From the NCBI GenBank assembly GCA_000711775.1, contig ARYC01002600.1, positions 1-64,000 on the forward strand: 64,000 bases of DNA, read 5' to 3'. The DNA is from Oxytricha trifallax (Eukaryota; Ciliophora; Spirotrichea; Sporadotrichida; Oxytrichidae). The position numbers and the translations under genes are program-made. The stretch's first letter is position 1; the number at the start of each line of letters is the position of its first letter. Positions 10,775 to 20,104 of this stretch are shown here, one piece after another. The notes under the pieces are model-generated. The model ran no database searches. It was given only the letters and a program-made list of their open reading frames with translations, and had not been told where the DNA came from.

Positions 10775-11365
10775 ATGGGTTTTTGTTGTTCAAAATAGTC
10801 TATATGTAAAAACACAATTCAAATATCTCCCAATATATAATAAAAATATGTTGATACACTGAATCTATAAGAAAAGGAAATAAACAAAGATTAAACAATA
10901 CTAAGTACACTAAAGCTACCCCATATTTTTGAAGACGATTAATTAGATATTCTCAGAACAGTAAATAATGTTGGAAATGATTAAAATTCACATACAATTC
11001 TTTGTAAATTTGAGTAAATAGCATTTAATCTTGATAATGAATTTAGGTTTGTTGTATTCAAAAATTTAATAAATTAATAATTAGAAATTAACTCAAGTGA
11101 TCTATCAACAATATAAATTCAAATTTTGAGTGAGAAAATACTTGCTGCTATTAAAAAGCAATCAGAATAATTACACTAAAAACTAGAGGTTTTTTAATAA
11201 AAGAGACAAAAAGTAATTGATGCTAATTAAGACTTCATTAATAGAAATGTTATTGATGTATCTAAGCTTGTGGAGATATAAAACTTTGAAATTAGAAATA
11301 TAAACAAGAAATTGCAAGTATTGGAATAATCGAAGAGATAAATAACATTACTATAGAAGTAATGA
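10775..11365 (+). CDS. Putative lipid-anchored coiled-coil protein (MGFCC start), 196 aa
   Basis: The protein begins MGFCCSKQSICKN. Gly2 followed by two cysteines is the classic start for N-myristoylation plus palmitoylation, so the product is probably held at the inner face of a membrane (inference). The middle (IAFNLDNEFRFVVFKNLI) resembles the 7223 product. Residues about 105-190 are coiled coil with KRQKVIDANQDFINRNVID and VEIQNFEIRNINKKL, the signature of this subgroup. No enzyme motif is present. The frame is complete to TGA, and all Gln codons near the end are TAA/TAG. It follows the small inverted-repeat element by about 85 bases. Confidence 0.75.
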
Positions 11366-12280
11366 ATGTTCTTTAACTAATTTTTTTAAATAATTTATCT
11401 TATTTCAAATTAAAAAATTAAAAATATCTAAAGTATAGTTTTCTTTTGATAAATAAAATATCCTTTTATTTTTAATTTATAAATAAATTGATAGTAAATT
11501 GTTTTATAGTTTTAAATATTTTTAGAAATAAATATAAAGTGAAAAAATCTAACTAAACTCAATAAGTCCTAAAATGATTATTATAAATAAAATTATTACA
11601 GATTGATTGAATATCAATGTAAAATTGTTAAATTATTAATTGAAATACATTTTTTATTTTTCATCTTTCTTCACCAATTAATTATTTATATAAAATTTGT
11701 TGGATTTTAATCTCTCTTTGATTATTTAGTTATATTAACATCTTTTGCAATTAATCATATTCTTATATTATAAGATTTTTTTGTGCTATTAAAAAGCCTA
11801 AATATATATATAAAATTTTAACTGTACATTATTCATTTTATGAGTTAAAAACAATGTAACTTAATAATTTTCATTATAAATTTAATAGATTAAATATACT
11901 TCTTATAATATTTTTGGGTATTTTTACGATCAAATTTTATTTATTTTAATATCAATAAATTTCTATGATTTATTCTATGCAATTTTTATAATTATTTCTC
12001 ATAATTAAAATTTTAAATTAAAATGTCAAACTAATACTTTTCATGCTTTTCTAAATTTGAAGTTCTGTATTTATTAGGTCCTAACTAAACTTTTAAAAAT
12101 GACTATATAAAACAATAGAAACTTAAATCCTATTTATTAATTGAATTAAGAATTATATTGCAAATTTTATTGCTATAGTTGCTACCAGTACGAAACACTG
12201 AACTGCATTTGTTCAAGATGCTCTTGAAACTTAAAAATAGTAATTAAAATAATTTATAATGAAGAAGAAAAAGCTAAGAA
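11366..12280. other. AT-rich spacer
   Basis: No readable coding block. 12180-12225 is slightly GC-richer (ACCAGTACGAAACACTGAAC) but shows no motif. Confidence 0.4.
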
Positions 12281-12875
12281 ATGTATAAATTAATATATAT
12301 AATTGAAAAAGTAGAACAAATTATATCGCTAATCGAATGCCAAGGTTAAAAATAATTAATATTTTAAATAGAAATTTAGTTTAAATGTGATTAATTCAAA
12401 GATATAGGATTAAAGAAATTTTATTTATAAAAAAATGATTAATTTAACTCCATTTTTCCCTGAATAAATATTTTAATTTCAAAAATTTTATTTGAATGAT
12501 AATTAATTATATTTTTTATAGATTTAAAATAAAAATTTTTTAATTTATTTATTTTTTACAATAATCAAAAATAATTATAAGAATTTGTTTTTAACTCTAG
12601 TTTTAAATATTTTATATATTTTTATATTTTAATAAAAATATTATAGAAAATTAATTAAGTTATATATTTTATAAATATATTCATTAATTTTCTCTTTAAA
12701 ATTTATTGATTTATTTATTGCATTATATATAGAGAGTGGATTGATAGACGAAAGTTTTTTTATCAAAAATTCTGAATTAAAAATTAGAGAGATTTAAAAT
12801 TTTAGATTATAAGAATATTTATTTCTATGAGGGAGTATTTCTCAAGTTCTTGAATTAAGAGAGACTAAAAATTGA
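12281..12875 (+). pseudogene. Fragmented coiled-coil paralog, copy 1 of 4
   Basis: The first block (12281-12450) reads MYKLIYIIEKVEQIISLIEC, matching IDNIKKLIECQ of the 14680 copy. The C-terminal block (about 12731-12875) reads SGLIDESFFIKNSELKIRE and ends LELRETKN before TGA, matching the last block of the copies at 14680 and 17303, but it contains one in-frame TGA. The middle of the gene and the junctions cannot be aligned, so I call it decayed. The break before the GLID block is where the other three copies are also interrupted. Confidence 0.45.
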
Positions 12876-13264
12876 TAGTAAAAATTACATATTTTAACTT
12901 TTAATTAATTATTTATTTTAATATTCTATAGTAAAATGTCTGTAGTTTTAAAGTTATTTTAAGAATAGAATTAATTTTAATAATTTATGTTAAACTAAAA
13001 AATATATTGTTATAATTACAACTGTAATCTTATTAAATGAAATTAAAAATAAAAATTAATTAAGTTTACTCAGCAAAATATTTTTACATTATATATTGTT
13101 CTTTAAAATTAATTTATTAATAGGCGAAATACATTTATTTAATTTTTATTCTACTTCTTACCGATCTTCTTTTTCAATTATATAAAATTAGGAAAATGAG
13201 ATATTTATTAGATAGTAAAAAGTGAAGGTTGTATATATTAATTAAAGAGTTATAGCCCCCTAGC

Positions 13265-13889
13265 GGGGACAGATAATTTTTTCTCAAAATTTTCAAATAT
13301 CATTAAAACATTGAAATAAATTATTTTAACCTAATAAATAAGTTTCTAATACCCATTATGATCTTTCTAAGAATTTTAAGAAACACATCTTTTTGTTTAC
13401 TTTTTATTTACTGGTTATATAAAAATACGAATACTATTTAAATAACAATAAGATTAACATAAATATAAAAGTTTTGCTATGTTTTATTATTTATTATATT
13501 TGTAATTTTATCAATAACTTACTTTATTCCTTGCATAATAGCGAATTTCATCACTAAATTAAAAAATAATTTTTCTCATTTATATTATAGAAGCCCAATG
13601 AATTATCTCCATGTGAGTATGTAAGGAATAAAGTTAGTTATTGATAAAATTACAAATATGATAAATAATAAAACATAGCAAAACTTTTATATTTATGTTA
13701 ATCTTATTGTTATTAAAATAGTATTCGTATTTTTATAAAACCAGTAAATAAAAAGTAAACAAAAAGATGTGTTTCTTAAAATTCTTAGAAAGATCATAAT
13801 GGGTATTAGAAACTTATTTATTAGGTTAAAATAATTTATTTCAATGTTTTAATGATATTTAAAATTTTGAGAAAAAATTATCTGTCCCC
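13265..13889. mobile_element. 625-bp foldback element, about 266-bp arms
   Basis: The left arm (13265-13530) starts GGGGACAGATAATTTTTTCTC; the right arm (13624-13889) is its near-perfect reverse complement and ends CTGTCCCC. The arms differ by only a handful of bases, so the insertion is young or the arms are kept alike. The 93-base centre has no gene. The flanks do not show a clear target duplication. It is probably a non-autonomous DNA element of the same broad class as those at 3423 and 36863, which also end in C/G runs. Confidence 0.75.
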
Positions 13890-14679
13890 GGCCATTACCC
13901 TACATTAGTTTTAAAGGTAATTAAATGATTAGTTTATATTATTTCCGGTTAAGCTGATTTTTTTAATTTATATATTTGGATTATATACTTTATTTAATCA
14001 ATTATATTCTTTATTTCTTACTTTTAATTAACTTGTAAGAATTAATAAATTTTATAATATTATTTATTAAACAAATTAATATGCAAACATATAAATGCCA
14101 CTAATGCCATGATTAATATAACGATTTGTATTTATTTGGTCCTTATTTAACATTTGGAGATAATAATAAAAGTTTTAATAGTTAATCACCTTAAGTTCAA
14201 TAATGGAACAAAGAATAAAATTGTAAATTTTATTGTTAAGTTTGTTATGAATAATAAACTCTTTAGTTGCCTTTTAGAAAGGGGAAGTTTCCTCGATAAA
14301 ATAAAATATTTTTTTATTTATCAATTTTTGTTAAAAATTAATTTTTTAACTTATAGTAAAAAGAGTTCTCTACGTTCTAGAATAAATCTCAGATTTGACT
14401 TCTATATATTTTGAAAACTTATTCTATGATTCAATTAATAAGTTGTACACTTAAAAGATTTATTCCTTAAAATATTTTTTCATATTATTGGATGATTTTT
14501 CATATTATTAATTCTATTTGTTTAGATTAAATATATTAGAAAACCTTTTCTCTATAAATGTCTTTAAAATTTACAATTTTAAACTTTATAAGTGTTCCTT
14601 AATTAAATAAATTAATTTGACCATAAAACCTTTCTCTCTGCCTTTCGTATAAGAATTTATCAAATAAAAAGAACAAGAG
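13890..14679. other. AT-rich spacer
   Basis: An 86-codon frame at 14154 is open under the standard code, but it does not resemble the families here and uses no TAA/TAG codons. I take it as chance. Confidence 0.4.
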
Positions 14680-15506
14680 ATGTAATAATTTTAGTAATAA
14701 CAATAGTAATTTCTAGATAATATAAATCAATTTATCTCAAATTAAAATATCGATAATATAAAAAAGCTTATAGAATGTCAGTTGAAAATTGAATTTAAAT
14801 TTAAATAAAAATTTAAGGAAAATACGATATATTTTAAGATTTGTGAAATGCAAAGTGAAAATAATTTGTTAATTTAGAATAAAGTATATTAATTGGCAAA
14901 TTACTTGAATGAATTTCTAAATTCATAGTAAAAAGTATATAAAGATAGAATAAGAGAAATATTAGATAAAAAAGCATAAGTATTAGCTCACAACTAAGAA
15001 TATTGTTATATTATTAAATATTATCTTTTTCGTAATTTTAAAGAAAAAATATCATAAAATATATATGTAAAATAACTTAATTAAAAAATCAGCTTATATA
15101 TATAAGAATTTTTATTAATAGTTCTTTTTAATATTTCTACTAATATTTACAAATTAAATTTTTATACTTTTTTATTTCTTAATTTAATTTTATTTTGGCA
15201 ATAATACATTTAAATATGAAATTTTTATTAAATAAAGAAAAAAATTTATTTAAATATCACGCTATGCAATTTTTATTATACTTTAAATATTATTAAACTT
15301 AATTTTATATTATAATATATAAATTTAATTTTAAATTTAATAAATTATGGCAATATATTGACAATGGCTTAATAGAAGGGAACCTCTTGACTAAAAAATT
15401 AGATTTATAATTAAATGAAATAATAAATTTTAGATTAGAAGAATTTCTGCAAAACACAAGACAGATTCTTGCACAAGTAATTGAATTTAAAGATCCTTAA
15501 AATTGA
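14680..15506 (+). CDS. Coiled-coil paralog, copy 2 of 4; 157 aa if the 353-bp insertion is removed
   Basis: The first block (14680-15003) reads MQQFQQQQQQFLDNINQF, then IDNIKKLIECQ, LANYLNEFLNSQQK and VLAHNQEY. The second block (15354-15506) reads IDNGLIEGNLLTKKLDL and ends VIEFKDPQN before TGA. The 353 bp between them are bounded by AATAT repeats. Removing the segment with one repeat gives 158 codons in one frame, close to the uninterrupted relatives at 8550 and 9440 (163 and 162 aa). The junction codons become NQEY-IDNG, as in homologs. No GT-AG boundary exists, so a spliceosomal intron is unlikely. The C-terminal DPQN tail is shared with the zinc-domain members. Function unknown. Confidence 0.65.
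15001..15353 (+). other. Candidate internal eliminated sequence, 353 bp, TA-bounded
   Basis: The ends read inward are TATTGTTA and TATTGCCA, an inverted pair. Each agrees at seven of eight positions with the Paramecium IES end consensus TAYAGYNR. It sits inside a coding block, with TA at both edges (15001-15002 and 15354-15355), and clean removal restores the host frame. The interior is very AT-rich with no gene. A segment at the same gene position occurs in the 17303 copy. Confidence 0.65.
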
Positions 15507-15859
15507 TAATTAATACTTTATTTTTATTATAATTTATAATTAATTTTTTTTTAATTTTTAAAATATCTTAAATTAAGAATAAAGATTAAAATAATCTTAT
15601 AAATTAATATATAATTATTAAAATTTTTAAAATGTTCAATTCTTAAATATGAATCAAATGACAAATGCGATGAGCTTAGAATGTCATTTAGGGAATTATA
15701 TTTGTTAAACCCACAATTGACCATTAAAATTATAGCCTCACTTAACATGCGAAATTATACCCAAAGGGAGGAAATAGACCTTGGAATTTAAAATTTAATT
15801 GCAAAATTTTTTGTTAAACTTGCTAATAAGTATAAACTCTCAATCGACCATTTTTTTAA

Positions 15860-16765
15860 AAAAAATGTTTTAATATAATAAGAAAGATATAATCAAACAT
15901 TTAAATAATACAAATCATAAATTTACGAATAATTTTAATTAGAAAAAATAAGGATAATTTAAAACATTTTACTTCAAGATTATAATTTTTAAAAAAATCA
16001 GAAAATTAAGACTGTAGTAAGTCATTTAAAGTTAGAAATTTAAATTTAAATTTATAAATTATGAAATAAATTCTGAGATATCAGCTTTTTAAATAATGTT
16101 AATTCAAAAATTCATGTTAAACTAATTTAACTTGCTAAATATCTGAATAACTTTTTAAATTAATAGTAGAAAGACTAGGAAGCTCAAAATATTAGTGATT
16201 AATGAGTTAAGTGATTGTAAATAAAGAGTAATTCTATAAATAATGTTGGAGCATTTATAAATTAGGCTTTAAATAATGGATCAACTACACTTTTATTCTA
16301 AAATAATAATAATACTGTTAGAAACTTCTACTTTAATTCAACTAAATGTATTTTAAATAAGAATAAGCTTTAAGTCACATTATTAAAAGTTAAGTTTAGT
16401 TAATCTTAATAAACAAATTACTAACACTTTGGATACTCAACATTATAAAATAAAAAATTAATTTAAATATTATTATAAATATATTTAATATATCTTTTCA
16501 GCTATATCACATTATTTTGTAATTATTTGATTTTAGCAATAAGGTAAATTTATTAAATTTAGTAAAAATTAATATATTTTTTACATAATGAATTAAATAA
16601 GCAATTTATAGACAGAGGCCTTGTTTTGAAAAGCTAATTCTAAAAAGTTTTGAATAAAAATTAATGATAATAAAAAATTAAGATTGGAATAGTTTTTCTG
16701 CCTATATAAGGAATTTTTTCACATATTATAGAAGCTAAAAACCATAATATTGATTGTTAATTTTT
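15860..16765 (+). pseudogene. Coiled-coil paralog, copy 3 of 4, decayed
   Basis: The middle block near 16110-16200 reads LAKYLNNFLNQQQKDQEAQN, matching LANYLNEFLNSQQK in copy 2. An upstream block (about 16000-16100) reads IRKLRLQQVIQSQKFKF, like IKKLIECQLKIEFKF. A C-terminal block near 16602-16660 (QFIDRGLVLKSQFQKVLNKN) matches YIDNGLIEGNLLTKKL. About 400 bases separate the last two blocks, at the same place as in the other copies. Stops and frame changes are frequent, so this copy is dead unless more segments are removed. Confidence 0.45.
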
Positions 16766-17302
16766 TTACTATTATTCTTAATTAGTTGTTAATTAAGAAC
16801 AATGTTCTTCTAAGTAATTCTTAAATAAAATTTGCATTATATTTTATTAACTCTTAAATAATTATTTTTTTTTGAAAAATATGAAATTTTATATTAAAAG
16901 AATTATATTCAAAATTCTAATTTTATTTCATAATAATGTTAAACTTAATATTATTATTATTTGTTCCAAAATAATCTTAACTTCATATTTTTTAAAGTTA
17001 ATATTTTAATATTTATATTATAGATTTAATAATAATTATAATTAATTAAATTAATGACTTACCTGTGTTAATCGTGCAATCAAAGTTCTAATAATTTAAG
17101 AATTTTTGGGCCATATTAGACTATTGATTATAATAATCGTATGGGGAATTGATTACATTTACCTAATAACCATAATTGTAATTTTTATTGCATAAATTGT
17201 TATAAATAATAAACTCTGCTCCTGCCATTTGTTTAAGAGGCTATTTAATAAGAAAAAGAAAAAGAAGTATAGATTTTTATAAAAGAAAAAGAAAGAAATG
17301 AT
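16766..17302. other. AT-rich spacer
   Basis: No coding block was seen. Confidence 0.4.
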
Positions 17303-18780
17303 ATGAGTCAGTTCATCCATAATTAAAATATAGAAAGAATAATGAAGCTTATAGAGAGCTAGAACCTAATTGAATAAAAATTTAAGTAAACATTTAGAGA
17401 TGATATTATTTATTCCAGCATGAATAAAATGTTTGAAAATAGGAATTATTCAATAAATTTAAATGATTCAAAAAAAAGAAACAAAAAATAAGCTTGATCT
17501 ACAATTTATTTGTTTTGATCTAATTTTATGAAATAATATTATCAATTTGTCAAACTAATAGTAATAATTCCTTTTTATAGAATTAATCTGTAGAGAATTT
17601 TTTTAACAATAGATAATGATATTTTTAATTTAAAAATAATTTCGGTTACTTTACTCTAATTTAATTTAATCTAATTAATTCTGGCATTACTATTTCTTCA
17701 ATTTAATTGGATTTTACTAATAACAAATTTAAAATGAATTGATTTAAATGGCAAATCAATTAAATTAATTTATAAAATAATAGTAACAAGAATTAGACAA
17801 TGAATTCATCGAAATTCAAGAAACAAAAAGTGAAGTCCTAACTTTGAATAAGAAATATTGCTAAAGAATTTTTAATGAGTAAAATTATTTATAAAAATAA
17901 ATAAATATAAAGTTAAATTTATGATCTAAGATTTATACTGAACTGAAAAAATCAATCAGAGTAGATTTCCCTCTTTTATGTTAAACAAGGAAATAAATAA
18001 TTTATTTTGAAAATGGTTACGATTTATAATAGGTTAACGTGCTTTCATCTTTTTTAAGATAATAAAGAAGAGTAATTAAAATTATTGTAAGAATAAATTT
18101 TATTTGGGAAAATGAATTGTAATCAAACTAATAAAATATAAAATTAATGACAGTTATCAAATCCAAAGAGATCTAAATTCAAATCTAAGACGATTATACG
18201 GTCGGCTTATCCCGCAATTTTAAGTTGGACTTTTTTTGGCATTATTACTGAATTATTCCAGGGGAAATGAAATATTTTAATTTAGACCTAACTCCCAGAA
18301 GTAAAAAAGAAAGGTTTTTCTAAATTGTACAATAAGATAAATATATTATCGTAAAAACAGCTATGGATTTTTTTTTCAAATATGCTATGCAGTGAGCATT
18401 TTATTATTTTGGTTTGGAAATATTTTCCAAAAATATAACAGAAGGTAAATAATAATCAATTAATCTTAATTTCAATTTATTTTCCCAATTAAATGTATTC
18501 TTACAATATTAATCCATTTTATAAAAAAATAAAATTTTGAACATAAAATTCTGTGAACGTTTTGTCATTTTAAACATATTGTGAATTAAATATTTTATAA
18601 TTTAATTTGTAATTATTATTCATGTAATACTTAGATAATGGATTGATTGATGAACAACTACTAATTAAAAATTTAGATTAAAAATTAGATGATATTAAGT
18701 TATTCTTATCAGATTAAGTTTTATATAATGTGAAGGAGATACTTGCCTAAATAATAGATACCAAGGAACCACAAAATTGA
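17303..18780 (+). CDS. Coiled-coil paralog, copy 4 of 4, split into three blocks
   Basis: Block 1 (17303-about 17455) reads MSQFIHNQNIERIMKLIES and resembles the start of copy 2. Block 2 (about 17718-17857) reads NELIQMANQLNQFIKQQQQE and ends VLTLNKKY. Block 3 (18628-18780) reads LDNGLIDEQLLIKNLDQKL and ends IIDTKEPQN before TGA. The second gap (17856-18627) is TA-bounded and starts TATTGCTA. Removing it gives KKY-LDNGLID in frame, at the same site as in copy 2. The first gap (about 260 bp) could not be given exact ends. The gap 2 segment also contains a small inverted-repeat element. Active only if both gaps are removed; otherwise a pseudogene. Confidence 0.5.
17856..18627 (+). other. Candidate IES, 772 bp, with a nested inverted-repeat element
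   Basis: The left end is TATTGCTA (TA 17856-17857) and the right TA is at 18628-18629. Subtracting the 412-bp nested element and its duplicated TA leaves about 358 bp, almost the size of the 353-bp segment at the same codon position in the 14680 gene. The right end (TATTACAT read inward) fits the IES consensus less well. Confidence 0.55.
18090..18501. mobile_element. 412-bp TA-flanked inverted-repeat element (MITE-like), copy 2
   Basis: The ends are AGAATAAATTTTATTTGGGA and, on the other side, the complement of AGAATACATTTAATTGGGAA. TA flanks both ends (18088-18089 and 18502-18503). It shares ends with the 10442 element, but the interior is longer and mostly different. It is nested inside the candidate IES of the 17303 gene. 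Confidence 0.7.
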
Positions 18781-19280
18781 ATTTAAAATGCAAAATTTTT
18801 AATTAATCTTTTTAAAGCAATTGATAAATATTAAACCTTGTAAATTAATATTTTATAATAAATTTATATTTAAAACATATTCAGGATAAAAAACTATAGA
18901 GATTATTTATAATTTGCTCAATGCACAAGTTCTAATTAATAATTTAGTATAAATTATCTTTTTATTTATTATATTTTTTTAAAAATGTTTATTTATATGA
19001 AAATTTCAAAATAATTAACTTAATATCAATCATATTTTGTTATTATAAATGATTTTAACTTATTAATCTTTGACATATAAAGAAATATTTGATGATGCAT
19101 CCTTAAATTATAAATTAAGATTTCTAATATAATTATCATTGTTATTTTCAATGTTTTTTGAACAAAAAGTTTATGTTGTTTTAAATTTAAAAGTGTTAAA
19201 TAAATGAACCAATTAAGTTTAAAATTATATTTATGATTTTTAATTTTGAAATTTCTCTTAAATTATAATTATTTATTAAA

Positions 19281-20072
19281 ATGAATTAGTAATGCAATCT
19301 TTGCTTGAACAAATTCAACAATCTTTTATTCTTCTCACCTTACACTTTCTACTAATGTGACAATATACTAGATTTCTTTTATTAAAAATAAAAAAATGAA
19401 TTCAAAGAATAATAAAAACTACCCAAATTTCTCTGCCAAATTTGTTATGAACAGGAGACTATAAGTTTAGAGTTTGTGAAGGAAGAATTTAGTATTAGAG
19501 ATGAAATTATCAGTGATTAATATGAGGAAAAATTTTAATATATTAATCAATTCTTAGGAGAAGAGCTATTAAACAAAATTATTTGGTTGCAAAATCATAT
19601 AAATAATGCATCTAATAATTCAATATTTAATTTTTTTATTGATTATACTAGGTAATAATAATCAGAGATATAGAGATTAATTCATGAATTATCAAACTAA
19701 ATATTTTTTAAATTGGATGATACATTGAAATCAGATTTGTTAAAAATGGAAAGCGATTATAAAAAGTTAAATGAATAAAAATCATAATTACTTCAACTTA
19801 ATTAAGAATTTATCGAAGCGAACTTGGTCAATGAATAATATTTATTGAAAGAAATCAATTAGTAAATCAGGAATCTTAAATATCTAGATTGTAAATATTA
19901 TTAAAATATAATAAAAAGTCAAAATAATTTTCATAGTTTAATATATTTAAATAAAAATTATTTATATAATAAAGATATTAATATTATTATTAATTATAGA
20001 TCTTTTTCTTTTAAAAAAATGTTATAATTTATAAAACCCCAAGAGTAAAATTTCAACGAATTTTATGAATGA
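19281..20072 (+). CDS. Zinc-domain coiled-coil protein, 263 aa
   Basis: Complete frame under the ciliate code. The Cys domain reads MNQQCNLCLNKF (CxxC at residues 5-8), QCDNILDFF (CD near 26-27) and FLCQICYEQE (CxxCY near 53-57). A coiled coil follows, with EIQRLIHELSNQ near residue 140 and NQEFIEANLVNEQYLLKEI near 190. The product is about 45 residues longer than most array members. The tail past KYLDCKYYQ is low-complexity and hydrophobic and may be simple read-through to the next TGA, so the ancestral end could be earlier. The NQEFIEANLVNE block links the zinc subgroup to the Cys-less genes at 7-18 kb. No enzymatic motif; role unknown. Confidence 0.7.
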
Positions 20073-20104
20073 GAAATTAATCAACAATGAATAAATTGCT
20101 TGTC

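Noticed and set aside
14154-14414. 86-codon frame, MEIIIKVLIVNHLKF...
   Set aside because: Low-complexity Ile/Leu/Lys/Asn composition, no relation to the families here, and no TAA/TAG Gln codons. Looks like chance in AT-rich DNA.
15004-15353. The 353-bp segment as a spliceosomal intron
   Set aside because: GT exists just inside the left edge, but no AG lies near the right edge. The clean joint is at TA/AATAT repeats instead.
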